Below the pieces are notes generated by a model, which did not search any database, was not told the DNA's origin, and saw only the letters and a program-made list of their open reading frames with translations. Below, in pieces: positions 35,426 through 64,000 of a DNA stretch of 64,000 nt. Made by a program: the position numbers and the translations under genes. This stretch comes from Watersipora subatra (lineage: Eukaryota > Bryozoa > Gymnolaemata > Cheilostomatida > Watersiporidae), in NCBI RefSeq assembly GCF_963576615.1, contig NC_088708.1, positions 26,791,191-26,855,190 on the forward strand, in the 5' to 3' direction. How positions within the stretch are numbered: position 1 is the stretch's first letter; each line of letters opens with the position of its first letter.

Positions 35426-36242
35426 GTATTAATACGCTCATCTAAAAAATAATTATAATGATAAAAAGAGAGATTCAAGAAACCTGATGATTAGTTGGTT
35501 GAAAATCATTAAGACTTCTGGTCATATCTTTACAAGCACCCTATTCATGTATATTTGTCAATGTATATTGTGTTCTCATGGTACAAGTTGTACGATGAGA
35601 ACAGAATATTCACTTTCGTTAACTTTCAGTTACCTAGAGTGATGGTGCTATTGAGCTGATTTGAGTAGTTTATATTATGCTGGTTTATATATAACAATTA
35701 CAAATAACTTGTTTTTAAATATTTTGCTGTCAATGTTGGAAAAAACTACAGGTTTTTGAATCCTGCATAAACTATGTTCAGAATATTTGTAATTATCCTT
35801 CAACATATGACACACATCGTTTTCTATTTTCTAACACCGACATACTTCATCCATCATTACATGTTTTAGTTTATGAACTTTCTGTTACAACAACCTACAA
35901 TTCACTTTCCCAACTTATTTACAATACTTTTAAAATATCAACTTTTAAAACACTTTTGTTCAACTCACTCAATAATTCCTGATTTCTCTCTTTTCATTTT
36001 TTTTCCTTTTGACATGCAATGAAAAATATAATTTTGTTTATAATTACCATTGCCAATATACAAACTATACATACATGTGATCAGCTCAACTTACTTATGA
36101 GGAAAGATGGAATAGATGTATAATTCTTGTGTTTGTGCTATCTGTAGATGATACAACCACAGCAAATAGCTACCAACGGCGCAACTGTAATGAGTTCAGT
36201 CTACCTTGTAGTTACAGTAAAAAACACATACAGTGTGTTAAC

Positions 36243-37075
36243 ATTCCTAAAGCAATATAGTACACAACCACAATCACTGATAGTGTACTAAGGTAGAGAG
36301 ACGAAGTATAGTACACAACCACAACCACTGATAGTATACTAGGGTAGAGAGAATAAGTATAGTACACAACCACAATCACTGATAGTATACTAAGGTAGAG
36401 AGAAGAAGTATAGTACACAACCACAATCACTAATAGTATACTAAGGTAGAGAGAAGAAGTATAGTACACAACCACAATCACTAATAGTATACTAAGGTAG
36501 AGAGACGAAGTATAGTACACAACAACAATCACTGATAGTATACTAAGGTAGAGAGAAGAAGTATAGTACACAACCACAATCACTGATAGTATACTAAGGT
36601 AGAGAGAAGAAGTATAGTACACAACCACAATCACTGATAGTATACTATGGTAAAGAGAAGAAGTATAGTACACAACCACAATCACTGATAGTGTACTAAG
36701 GTAGAGAGAAGAAGTATAGTACACAACCACAATCACTGATAGTATACTAAGGTAGAGAGAAGAAGTATAGTACACAACCACAATCACTGATAGTATACTA
36801 AGGTAGAGAGAAGAAGTATAGTACACAACCACAATCCCTGATAGTATACTAAGGTAGAGAGAAGAACTATAGTACACAACCACAATCACTGATAGTATAC
36901 TAAGGTAGAGAGAAGAAGTATAGTTCACAACCACAACCACTGTTAGTATACTAAGGTAGAGAGAAGAAGTATAGTACACAACCACAATCACTGATAATAT
37001 ACTAAGGTAGAGGGAAGAAGTATAGTCCACAACCACAATCACTGATAGTATACTAAGGTAGAGAGAAGAATAATT
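36243..37075. repeat. 51-bp minisatellite, about 16 copies
   Basis: Unit contains AAGTATAGTACACAACCAC, AATCACTGATAGTATAC and TAAGGTAGAGAGAAG. 51 is a multiple of 3, which produces a spurious 302-codon minus-strand ORF of SLYLSILSVIVVVYY repeats. Intergenic. Confidence 0.92.
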
Positions 37076-37129
37076 ATTTGACATGTTTCTTGCAGAAACC
37101 AACTTCAGCCAAAATAACATTTAAAGGTT

Positions 37130-39477
37130 TTGTGCTACGGTATTATAATTTTGATGACCATATCATATCATTTATTATATGATATTGTATCATAGCATAT
37201 CTTTTATTATATGATATTATTGTATCATAGCATATCATTTATTCATGCGCTGTCAACTTTTTGATAAACAAATATAGCATCATTTTGAACTTCATAAGTT
37301 GACTATGAGTTGAAATAAACTTGCAGATCATTCATTTCAATAATTACTCTAATTCTAATATGAGCCGTTGTTTATCTGTCCATCGTCTTAACCTGTAATC
37401 TTTAACCCATGCTTAGCGGTTAGGAAAAGATATTGCTTTTGACAGGATTTGAACTCTCTTAGTAGAGCAACACTACCACTTGCATCAATCGACTGCTTTT
37501 CCAGGTTTAGGAATAATTATGCACATACTTACTAGTACATAGTTCCTGTACTACATGTCGTACTAAGCATACTAGTACAGGCTAGGATACTAATATAAAG
37601 TTAGAAAGATTATCATGTACACAATCATACTTTTTTAAGAATGCAAGACTCCAAATATCAAATAATAACTTACTGTGTAATTCCCCTCAGCATTATGTTT
37701 TGTTTAAATACAGATTACAATAGTTATCATTGTAATATAATAATTATATTTATATTTTAATTATAAATATAATAATATAATAAATATAGTTATTATATAA
37801 TCATTATAATTAATGTTGTTTAATATTTTAGTGAGCGCTCATAAAGTAATCATATTTAGATAAAATAAATTATAGAAGCAACTAGCAAGATTGAAAATGT
37901 TTAACATCAACTAGGATACAGTACTACTACCATTCAAGGTGCAGAACTGTCAAAGGTTTTTAGTAAGCGATAACAAAAGGCCTGTAACTTAGCAGAACAT
38001 TGTAACACGATGACTCATAGCATGATTCACCAAAGCTTTTTCAGGTTTAGTTCACATGCCTTTTCTCCTTTGTGAAATGAAATAATGGGCAAACTCTCAA
38101 ACTTTATTTATCAACAAATAAAAATAAAACGTACTATTTTTACATATTAGATTGATGGTTCATTCATTGTAAAATGAGTTACTACACAATACAACCTACC
38201 ATGTACTTCTAGACATTCATCACAAATAATACATAGTTCAGTGCTACATATAGCATGTAGTATAAAACTGTATTGAATTTTCTCTGTAACTCTTTCATAG
38301 GATACATACTTCAAAAGGGTTTCTAGCTTGCCAAAACGGCAGACTTTCACCAGCTTCATTATGTTATATCAGGTCATATATCAGATGTTAGTAGATTTAA
38401 TCAGCTTTATATTAGGTCAGCTAAAACTATCCTAGCCTTCAAATTCAAGCCCAGAGAGTAAATATTTAATGTTGAGAATAATTGTAAGAGAGCACCTGCT
38501 GCAGCTTGTCATCAGAAATTAGAACACATTTTATTGAGGTCTTATGGAAAGAAGACATGACCAAAGATGTATAAAGACCAGTTCTAATTAGTTTTGGTTA
38601 TTATTTTAATTAAACGTTTTGCTATTAAGCATTTAAGAGAAACAGAAAGCATATAAAATATTTTAATCATATAAAATACAAGAGCTTTTGCAAAATTATA
38701 GATCTAGAATTCCTACCAATATCACTATGAAAGAATCCTAAGCACCTGTGTGAAAAATTAAATTTATATGAGCAAACAGCAAAACAATATTCAGCAGAGA
38801 TAATTATTCTAAGCTGACAGCCCAGCATGCAGTAGCCAAGCTGTTGCTAAGGGTAAGTGTGCTTTTGTAAGACCGATTATCTAAATTGATGATGTAAATA
38901 CCTCAAGTGCGAACCACTTTGCTACGACCAACACTGATGAGGTGAGAGATGTAATCACAGCCGACGCATAGTATCTATTCATGACCGTTTCGAGTAAATC
39001 GGAACAATTATTCAGCGTTAATTAGTTGCATTATGGTCCAAATGTGACATGACACGCGCGATTAAGTATACCAAATGATGTCTCACTTTTTGGCTCTCTT
39101 CTGGTTCCCAATAAGAGTCATTCTCATGAAGAGATCGTAATGAATGCTAAGAAGCAAACATCATCAAAATGCTTGGAGTCATCCTGGAAGGAATATGAAA
39201 GCGACAAACAGATCACGCGTTTCGAGACGTTAGACATGAATTACCTCATCGAAACCGAGTGTCACAAGAAGAGGTATACAGAGCAGAGACCTGTAACCAT
39301 GGCACTGCACAGCTTGTCTTTGCCATCCTCAATGATCTGCTAATTGGCACCTAACATGTGCGTATCGCACTCAGTATTGTTCAAGTACAGCAGCTATGGA
39401 AAATAAGTGTGGACAATAATTTGTTTTATCGACAAAAGGTGTTTAATAAAGCGCTGAATTGTCAGTTGAGAGCGTGA
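37130..39477. other. Intergenic region upstream of the homeobox gene
   Basis: AT-rich, with self-complementary TATAAT-type runs around 37165-37235 and 37735-37815. No supported gene. A minus-strand frame at 38147-38359 (Cys-rich, followed by a GTAGGT donor) was considered, but no family or partner exon could be found. Confidence 0.4.
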
Positions 39478-39577
39478 AGAGCGAAGAACGCTGGTACCAG
39501 TAGGCGGGGCCAGCTCTGGGAGGTATATGTCGAGCTAGAAGCTGCGCTGCCACAACATCGTTGTACAAGCAACCAGC

Positions 39578-42500
39578 ATGTCGTTTGCTGCCGACGAGTC
39601 AGGGCAATCATCAAAAGCTGGTAAGAACTTTTCGATCTCACAAATTCTTGCTGAGGATAGGTTGGCTAAGTCAGAAGACATAGAGATTGTGCGAATGCTG
39701 CCATCAAGACGATTCGGTGGTGCTCCGCTGCCATCAGCAGTTTCTCACTCGGCGATGCTGACTAGAGGTCAACAATGGCTTTCTTACCCTCTTCTATTTC
39801 AAACATTCGCGGCTAATCAAGGTAACTCCCTTTTATTAATTTTTAAAACCTTGTTTTAGTCTCGAATACCTTAATGTTCTTTCTTAGTTACTAATAAAAA
39901 CTATGTTTACAGTGTTTGTATACTAATATCTCAAGTTATGTCATAATGAGTGTATGATCTCATTTTCAAGACTTTAGGTTGGATGTAGTTTATCTTTAAT
40001 ACAAACAAATGGAAAGATATAGCTCAACAGAAAACTTTGTCTAAGCCCAAAAGCAGTTACTGTATATTAGAACATGAAACAGACAGCCATGCCAACAACA
40101 TTATAGATAATCACCATTAAATATAACCCCAGATATAATCTACATTTGCGACTTCATGGCTACTAAACACTTGATTTTAGTTGACTTTCTGAGAAACTAA
40201 TTTTCCCCAGAACTATTTAGGCAACTTTTTGAAATTTTTTATAATGTGCCTACGACATAGCATTTTGTATGAAGTAAGATAACAAAATATGTTTGATAAT
40301 ATATTGGCTAATTATAAAACTATGAGATCTTGTCCAATAATATCATAACAAAATTGATAAAGCATGTTCATCAGTCATATATGTTTATATGGTGTTTAGT
40401 TTTAAAAATGTTTTCTTATAAAATGCCTTCAGCAAGAATTGAAAAACATGCAGAAACTGAAAAGCAACACAAACGAATTAACTATTGATTTGATTCAGAT
40501 ATCATCTATTGCTTCCTCAAGAATTATTCGTTGAGCTTTACAAAGGTTTTTGCTTCTGTTTGTGCCTTAGGTTAATGAATGGTTCAGCCTACTTTGTGTA
40601 ACGGATGTTGTAAATACCTTTTCAAATGTCTGTCATATAACTACCAACAGATATCAATATGTTTGCAGGCAATTTGAATGATCATTGATTTAGAAGAAAA
40701 AAAGTTTCTAGAATGTTCTAGCTTAAACTGGTGTATTTTATTGCTTATAATGTTTGTGAAATCTATCATAGCAAGTATAAACAAAAATAAAAATGATATT
40801 CTAAAAATTTGTCCAGAGCTAATTGTTGCCTATTTTTAAAATACAAACTAATTTAAGCGCAATCATTTTAAATAAATACTTTAAATCTAAACACAAAATA
40901 TTAATATGTGCCATTTCTACTTGTATTCAGAGTAAAGCCAGCCATCAATACTTTTATGTCACAGTTAAACATTGCATTTCGATACATGTGGTTTTTAGTT
41001 GAAAATTTTGCCATAAAAAGTACAACACTGTGGTCAGTTACTAAATTCGTAAAAGGAGGAAAAATTGTTTTTGATTAATTTCGTTTAATAATACAAGTAC
41101 AACTTTTTTAAATTTTGTAGTATTTCACTCTAGCCAGATAATTGCACAGGTCTAAGCAAAGCGTGCCACAAAACTGCAAAGACTGTATATATAAAGTAAG
41201 ATACTGTTTTTAATAATACATTTGATAAAACTTAGATTCCAGGAAGTTACTTTAATGCTGTTTGGGCAATTTTAGTTCCAAAATTATAAAATTTATTATG
41301 ACAAAACTATTAAGTATTAATTGTAATGGCATCATTGCCTCTATTCCAATTTTGCAGGCCATACGGTAACAAACAATCTGCCGCCGCTCTGTTCATCAAT
41401 CAGTTCATCCTTTGTTATGATATTTGTGGTATACACATATTATAAACTAGCTTGACGATACACCACTAATCACTTATTCTTAGTTGAAAAAAATATTCCG
41501 ACTAGTTTAAAAAAAGGATCTTTCTCAATCCTTGCATCTTTTGACGCAGTCTATGTTAACTGTTTAATTTATGTCAATTATAGGTTCCATGGTCTTTCGC
41601 GGTTCATCTCCTAATTTTTACACTAAAATTATAAGTTTTCTAACTATTTCAGTTTATGTGATATAATAAATAAATTGCGTACAACATTTAACAATTATTC
41701 TTAATATATCATAGCTAGCTGCTTTAACAATGTTCTACCTAATATCCGTTCTTTTAACAGTATTAAGCTATTTTATACACTATATGTCAAACCATTTATT
41801 TTATTATAGTAGTTAACTGGTTAACGACGATACAGGGAATATAGGAATAATGATGATACAGGGAATATAGGAATAATGACGATACAGGGAATATAGGAAT
41901 AACGATGATACAGGGAATATAGAAATAACGATGATACAGGGAATATAGAAATAATGATGATACAGGGAATATAGGAATAATGATGATACAGGGAATATAG
42001 AAATGATGATGATACAGGGAATGAAGGAAGTACATGCTTATATATAGGTAGGACCAACCACAACAGCAAATGCTCTGAATGCTGTAAAATTGATTACTTT
42101 GGACAGAAAATAATGTAATTAAGCGTCTTTCCTACAAACGTATTCAAAGTATTTTATAAAATTTTGTTAAACAGTGGAAGATAAAAATTATTGGTGTCAG
42201 AAATTTACTATGGGCCCCATATAGGACTATCTCGCTTTTTCAGACTTAAGCTAACAGGCATTGGCTATGATCATAGTATATGATATTAGCATGCTTACAC
42301 CAAACAATATACAGTATATCACTGCTTAGCATCTGTAGTGAAGGTTTTAAGTTAGACTATGATCCTTAGCATGGGTTGGGGAGCTCGGTTTAGGATACCT
42401 GATCACCTTTGCAATGATCGCCTGATTCAAGTGATGATGAAACAGATTACAGCTCGAAGTCTATGATTCGGTGTTTATTGCTTTTTAGGATAATTTTTCA

Positions 42501-43922
42501 ATGTTGACCGTTGCCAATAAAAGTATCCATGCCAACCTGGCTATTACTATAAGTCGGTGCATTTATATTAGCCAGTGTAAAGCTTTTGTCGCATGGAGAA
42601 GCGACTGCAGGCTTGCAGGTTTGCAAATGTTGCGCATACCTAAAGTAATAGCAGTCTCTTTTACGCCATCATGTATAACGTGAATCCAGAGTAAGATTGT
42701 TTCCTGTGCTATTGAATAGATCCACCAGGTTAGCCATTATATGAACTATGATGATGAATGTAAACATATAAAAACACTAATGGCTTTGCTAGTTCTCATG
42801 GAATTGACTCTGTGAGATTACCAAAGTTTGTCATCGATTGCTCATCAGGCTTTTGATTTTCTAAAGATAAGTTTATCTACATGTAGATAAATTAGTGATT
42901 CTACTAAGGTCATATAGACAATCATGAAATATGTTATATAAAGGTAAAATATGATGTTATATGCAATCCAGATAAGAAGTAAATCTTAGCTGCAAATTTC
43001 TTATCAAGCCATGGCATGGCAGGTAAAAGGAAACACTGACTCATATTTCCATTGTTCATTTTTTGTTTTGAGCAAAGATCAGGTGTTTTTAAAACTTTGT
43101 TTTTTATAAACCACTAACTACCAGAAAAGCCAGTTACTATCACTTTAAAATGCTAGTACAATAAATACTGTATTTTGTTTTCTATTAACTGGATTTGTGT
43201 TCTCGTGTTATGAGAAGAGTTATAAGCTTACTACTAATAGCCCTGAGTCATTGTATTGAAAGTGATTATAGGTCCACATTAGCAATAATCTCTAACCATT
43301 ATGTTTTGCTATTTTACAAATTGCAGCGTCCCAGAATCATTTGGCAGCACTCCAACATCAACGGCAGCTGTTGATACAGAACCGAAGACCAGAAACGCCT
43401 GCGCAGTTAGAGAGTAAATGGTCTGGCAGCTCCCGATCTATCAATTCTGATGAAAATGAAGAAGAAGCCACTGAAATACACCTTTCTAACATTTCTGGAA
43501 AGAAGAAGACTCGAACAGTATTCTCACGGCAGCAAGTTTATAATCTCGAGCGAACTTTTAAAGAAAAAAAATATCTGAGCAGCTCAGAACGAGGAGCGCT
43601 CTCTGAAAATTTAAAACTAACAGAAACTCAAGTAAAGATTTGGTTTCAGAACAGGCGTAATAAATGGAAGAGGCAAACGGCGATTGCAGCGGACGAGACA
43701 GAATTCGCAATGCGAAGAGCAGGCCAATCACGCCTCATGTCACTGCCGCTAGCCTTAAACAACTTACGGGAGATGCAAGTAAGACACGCTCAACAGAGTG
43801 GTCAGTATTTTCCCCAACCAATGGCTGAAGCCCAGCAGGTTCCCCATGGATTGCTGCCGTATCAAGCCCTGCTGTCACAGCAAATGCTTGCTGAAAGACA
43901 CTTCAACAGAAGTTTGGAGTAA
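39578..43922 (+). CDS. HMX-like: Hmx/NK5-class homeobox transcription factor, 2 exons, 279 aa
   Basis: Exons 39578-39821 and 43327-43922, joined in phase 1 by a 3.5-kb GT-AG intron. Exon 1 contains [12 protein letters not shown], an eh1/TN-type motif that binds Groucho/TLE corepressors in NK-class factors. The homeodomain (residues 140-199) reads [20 protein letters not shown], then [35 protein letters not shown]. The [10 protein letters not shown] start, YLSSSER and NRRNKWKRQ match Hmx/NK5 proteins better than Barx, BarH or NK1; Gln at position 50 and Asn at 51 are present. I did not recognise the conserved motif that usually follows the Hmx homeodomain, so a divergent Hmx or a sister NK class remains possible. 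It is likely a nuclear, sequence-specific repressor acting in nervous-system development, as known for Hmx. The long intron is a good place for enhancers. Confidence 0.85.
41828..42028. repeat. 26-bp minisatellite, about 8 copies
   Basis: Unit GATACAGGGAATATAGGAAT plus AATGAT or AACGAT. Lies inside the single intron of the Hmx-like gene, away from either splice site. Confidence 0.92.
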
Positions 43923-47198
<3,276 letters not shown>

Positions 47199-47752
47199 AA
47201 AGGTTTACTTGCAACAAAATTCACATTACAGTTATTTGGTATCAAAAGATTCACCATGTCTTACTCTGTTGTGTTGTAGGTTTAAAATATGTGGAAATAT
47301 GATTACAAGCTCTTAAAAGCTCAAAAACGAACAGTTAATCGTCGCGATCTTGAAACCGCTGTAGATTGGAATCAATTTATTTCTCTGACATAGTCAATCC
47401 ATTTGGTTATTGTTTTGACACGTGATGTTTTTGCGTGAATTGAAAAACCAATAAAAGGCTCAATATAAAAATTCTCGTAGCACTAGTTTATGACAAACAC
47501 TGGGTTTTATTGAAGAGCCCTTACCAAATATAGATGCTCGCTAGTTTACAGTTTCGTTTCAGCTTGGTCTAATCTTCTAGTCGTAATCTGATTATGTGAC
47601 CCATACTTCCTGCCAAACAGCGCGAATAATTTCTGCATCACTTTTTGATTACCACAGGTGACCAACTGGCTCGTCATGTTTATCAGAGAATGATATGTAA
47701 TCTTTATAGCTAAGGTTAAAAAATTAAAAGAATTTTGTTGCAAGTCAACCTT
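47199..47752. mobile_element. Non-autonomous TIR DNA transposon (MITE), copy 1
   Basis: Ends are inverted repeats of about 23 bases: AAAGGTTTACTTGCAACAAA at the left, and the reverse complement of AAGGTTGACTTGCAACAAAA at the right. A related copy at 51232 shares the interior, including CTCGTAGCACTAGTTTATGA and TTTCGTTTCAGCTTGGTC. No transposase frame. Superfamily not assigned; the target-site duplication is not clear. Confidence 0.75.
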
Positions 47753-48124
47753 CAAGAGAAAACAAATATAATAAGTTGGAAAGCTCTGCATTTTCATAAT
47801 ACATGTAACATATTCTCAAGTAAAAATATATATCAGATAGTCTACAACAATATAACTATAACATGATTAATTTAATGATAATAATCCAGGTAAACCAACT
47901 AACAGGGGAGGTAAATACCAACAAGAAGGCAAGTGCAGTATATAGATATCATCTAGCAGCTAACGAATATTTAGCTGGTGTTGTTCTGCTAAATTGTAGA
48001 ACCAATTATAGACTAGACACACCACACAGCGAACAACACAGTTTCCAAAAGCATCAGATCTCATCACCTGCTGCCCATCCCTTGGTCAGTTAGATATTGT
48101 TACTATACTACGTTATAGAGAACT

Positions 48125-48165
48125 ATGAGGCTGCCAAAAATAGTGTGTATTTTTAGCAGCCTCAT
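48125..48165. other. 18-bp inverted repeat (hairpin)
   Basis: ATGAGGCTGCCAAAAATA at 48125-48142 pairs with TATTTTTAGCAGCCTCAT at 48148-48165, with one mismatch and a 5-base loop. Function unknown; could be a small foldback element. Confidence 0.55.
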
Positions 48166-48339
48166 ATTTCTTTATTTTTGGCAAGATAGAAAAGTCCTAA
48201 AAGGGTGCCGTTGTGTGATGCTGCTTTGAGCCACATCAGGTAATGAATGCTCTCTACTGAGTATTAATAGTAAGCAGCGTGAAACCTTCATAGAGACTCG
48301 AACTGAAGACGATGTGAGCATGCCGATTTTATATTAGCT

Positions 48340-48440
48340 TTAGTAAACCCCTTCTAGGTTCTTAGATGCAACCCTGAAGGAAGGGTATTTAGTAAAACCC
48401 TTCTAGGTTCTTAGATACACCCCTGAAGTAAGGGTATTGT
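48340..48440. repeat. Tandem duplication, about 53 bp, 2 copies
   Basis: Two copies of a segment containing ACCCTTCTAGGTTCTTAGAT and GAAGTAAGGGTATT (or GAAGGAAGGGTATT), differing at a few bases. Confidence 0.7.
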
Positions 48441-48504
48441 AAAAAAATGTATATCTTATCGCAAATTAGAATGAACATACAATGCATATGCTTGTATGCG
48501 TATG

Positions 48505-48925
48505 CAGTGAGTATGCAGTGAATTAGCAGTGAATATACCAGTGAATTAGCAGTGAATATGCAGTGAATTAGCAGTGAACATGTAGTGAATTAGCAGTGAA
48601 TATGCAGTGAATTAGCAGTGAATATGCAGTGAATTAGCAGTGAATTAACAGTGAATATGCAGTAAATTAGCAGTGAATTAGCAGTGAATATGAAGTGAAT
48701 TAGCAGTGAATTAACAGTGAATTAGCAGTGAATATGCAGTGAATTAGCAGTGAATATGCAGTGAATATGCAGTGAATTAGCAGTGAATATGCAGTGAATT
48801 AGCAGTGAATATGCAGTGAATTAGCAGTGAATTATCAGTGAATATGCAGTAAATTAGCAGTGAATTAGCAGTGAATATGAAGTGAATTAGCAGTGAATTA
48901 ACAGTGAATTAACAGTGAATATGAA
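48505..48925. repeat. 11-bp minisatellite, about 38 copies
   Basis: Alternating GCAGTGAATAT and GCAGTGAATTA units with occasional ACAGTGAATTA. A block around 48655-48720 recurs at about 48835-48905, so longer segments have been copied. Confidence 0.92.
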
Positions 48926-49748
48926 ATGTCTTTTTAGAAATATAAATTTAAAAGAAGAACATAATATTAATCCAAGCTGTTGAGAATTCGATGCTCAAGT
49001 TTATTCTTATTATCCAAGAATGTTCTGTGAAAAAACTCATGACACTAAAATGATCATGATAAAAAGAAGCTCACAAATTGGTTTCTTATATAACACTCCA
49101 TTTTTGCGCTTTACAAATCTAGCGCCATCTCACAGCGATGTTGCAACACTGAATTATTAATGTTGTTTAATTGAAAAAAATTGAGTTTTCTGATTTGTCT
49201 CAATCTCAGAGATACTAAACAGCAGTTTAAACGGCGAAACAATATAAAAATCACTAAATATATCGATTAGAGGCAAATGTGAGCTTTATGAGCGACAGTT
49301 TAAGAAGGTTCTTTGTTATATAAGCAGTATTAGGATCGAATTGCACAACGGGTAATACATTTTGAAGTAGTTCATATTAAGTGAAGTGTTGATAAGGGAA
49401 GTCAAAACATGGTGAGATTTGTTAACAACTATGTGATTCTCATGAATTGCTACTAAAACCAGTAAAAACTACGTAAACAGATGTAAACTATGATGGCAAA
49501 AGCCTCCACAATCACTGTTTCCATGCTTTGACTGGGTTCGGAGTTGCCTGCTGCTAATGAACTTCCACCCAGATAATAAAAACTCATATTTTTAACTTCG
49601 TTTTTTCCAGTATGATTTATAGCCTGACAGTAGCAAACTTGTAAAATGAAATTCTACCTTGACAAAGGGCACTAATGACCATTATACATGACTAACCAAA
49701 GGACACTAATGGCTCATATACATGACTGACCAGCCACCTTTATCTTAC

Positions 49749-63664
<13,916 letters not shown>

Positions 63665-64000
63665 CTATAAAAGAGCGTAGTGTAGTTATAATAGTCAATA
63701 TAGCAGAGTTATACTACTAATAGTGGAATTGGTTTGCCTCACACAGCGTTATTAATATTCATTCTACAGTGTGTAGACAGTGTGAATCATTCTACAGTGT
63801 GTAAACTGTTAAACCTCCGGCTACATTGTATACATGTACCGTAATATAGCAGCCACAAGGACATATAGGATGGCTGTTATATAAAACCAACATGATGTTT
63901 ACATTACGCATCTAATAAGTTTATTTAAACCATAACTGCCACGAACAACTTTTATCGTATTTACTAGGTAAATCAGACATGCTGATTCCGATTTTGTAAT
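63665..64000. other. Intron at the right edge of the window (TGS1 5' side)
   Basis: The exon at 63664 begins in phase 1, so at least one more coding exon lies upstream on the minus strand. I saw no convincing exon between 63665 and the window edge. Confidence 0.5.

Noticed and set aside
36212-37120. 302-codon minus-strand ORF with hydrophobic repeats
   Set aside because: Follows the 51-bp minisatellite exactly; hydrophobic periodicity is a by-product of the unit.
38147-38359. 70-codon minus-strand ORF with CIICDEC and a GTAGGT donor after it
   Set aside because: No family recognised and no acceptor-matched exon downstream.

Overview
This window is AT-rich nuclear DNA from an animal. Every gene I can support is split by spliceosomal introns, and the families present (a p85-type PI3-kinase adaptor, an Hmx/NK5-class homeobox gene, EMI-like secreted proteins) are metazoan. 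The p85 protein carries C1 and SAM domains that vertebrate p85 lacks, which points to an invertebrate; a lophotrochozoan is my guess, but the sequence alone does not settle the phylum. No bacterial features, rRNA, tRNA or CRISPR were seen.

Layout. (1) 2999-22390, + strand: a complete 22-exon PI3-kinase regulatory-subunit-like gene. Its exons join in one frame to give 925 residues: SH3, C1, SAM, C1, RhoGAP/BH, SH2, inter-SH2 coiled coil, SH2. (2) 22555-34801, - strand: a tandem family of small secreted cysteine-rich proteins. There are two complete four-exon genes (28611-22555 and 32975-30668) and one extra signal-peptide first exon (34801-34739). The nearer gene converges on the 3' end of the PI3K gene. 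(3) 39578-43922, + strand: a two-exon Hmx-like homeobox gene with an N-terminal eh1-type motif. (4) 63664-49749, - strand: ten exons of TGS1, the cap trimethylguanosine synthase. The N-terminal exon(s) lie beyond the right edge, and the last exon was not found.

Most of the remaining DNA is repeats. About twenty minisatellite arrays have units from 11 to 87 bp, and many end within about 20 bp of a splice site. There are several non-autonomous DNA transposons (two piggyBac-like copies flanked by TTAA or a near-TTAA, two copies of a 0.55-kb TIR family, one 0.77-kb TIR element), a truncated LINE and a SINE-like repeat.

The most unusual items are a 44-copy, 76-bp array in a TGS1 intron that is built from the tail of the neighbouring exon plus its 5' splice site; an AT-AC (U12-type) intron inside the TGS1 methyltransferase domain; the SH3-C1-SAM-C1-RhoGAP-SH2-SH2 architecture of the PI3K adaptor; and the general association of minisatellites with splice junctions. 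The four gene groups are not obviously linked in function: PI3K signalling at the membrane, secreted proteins, a developmental transcription factor and nuclear RNA cap modification.
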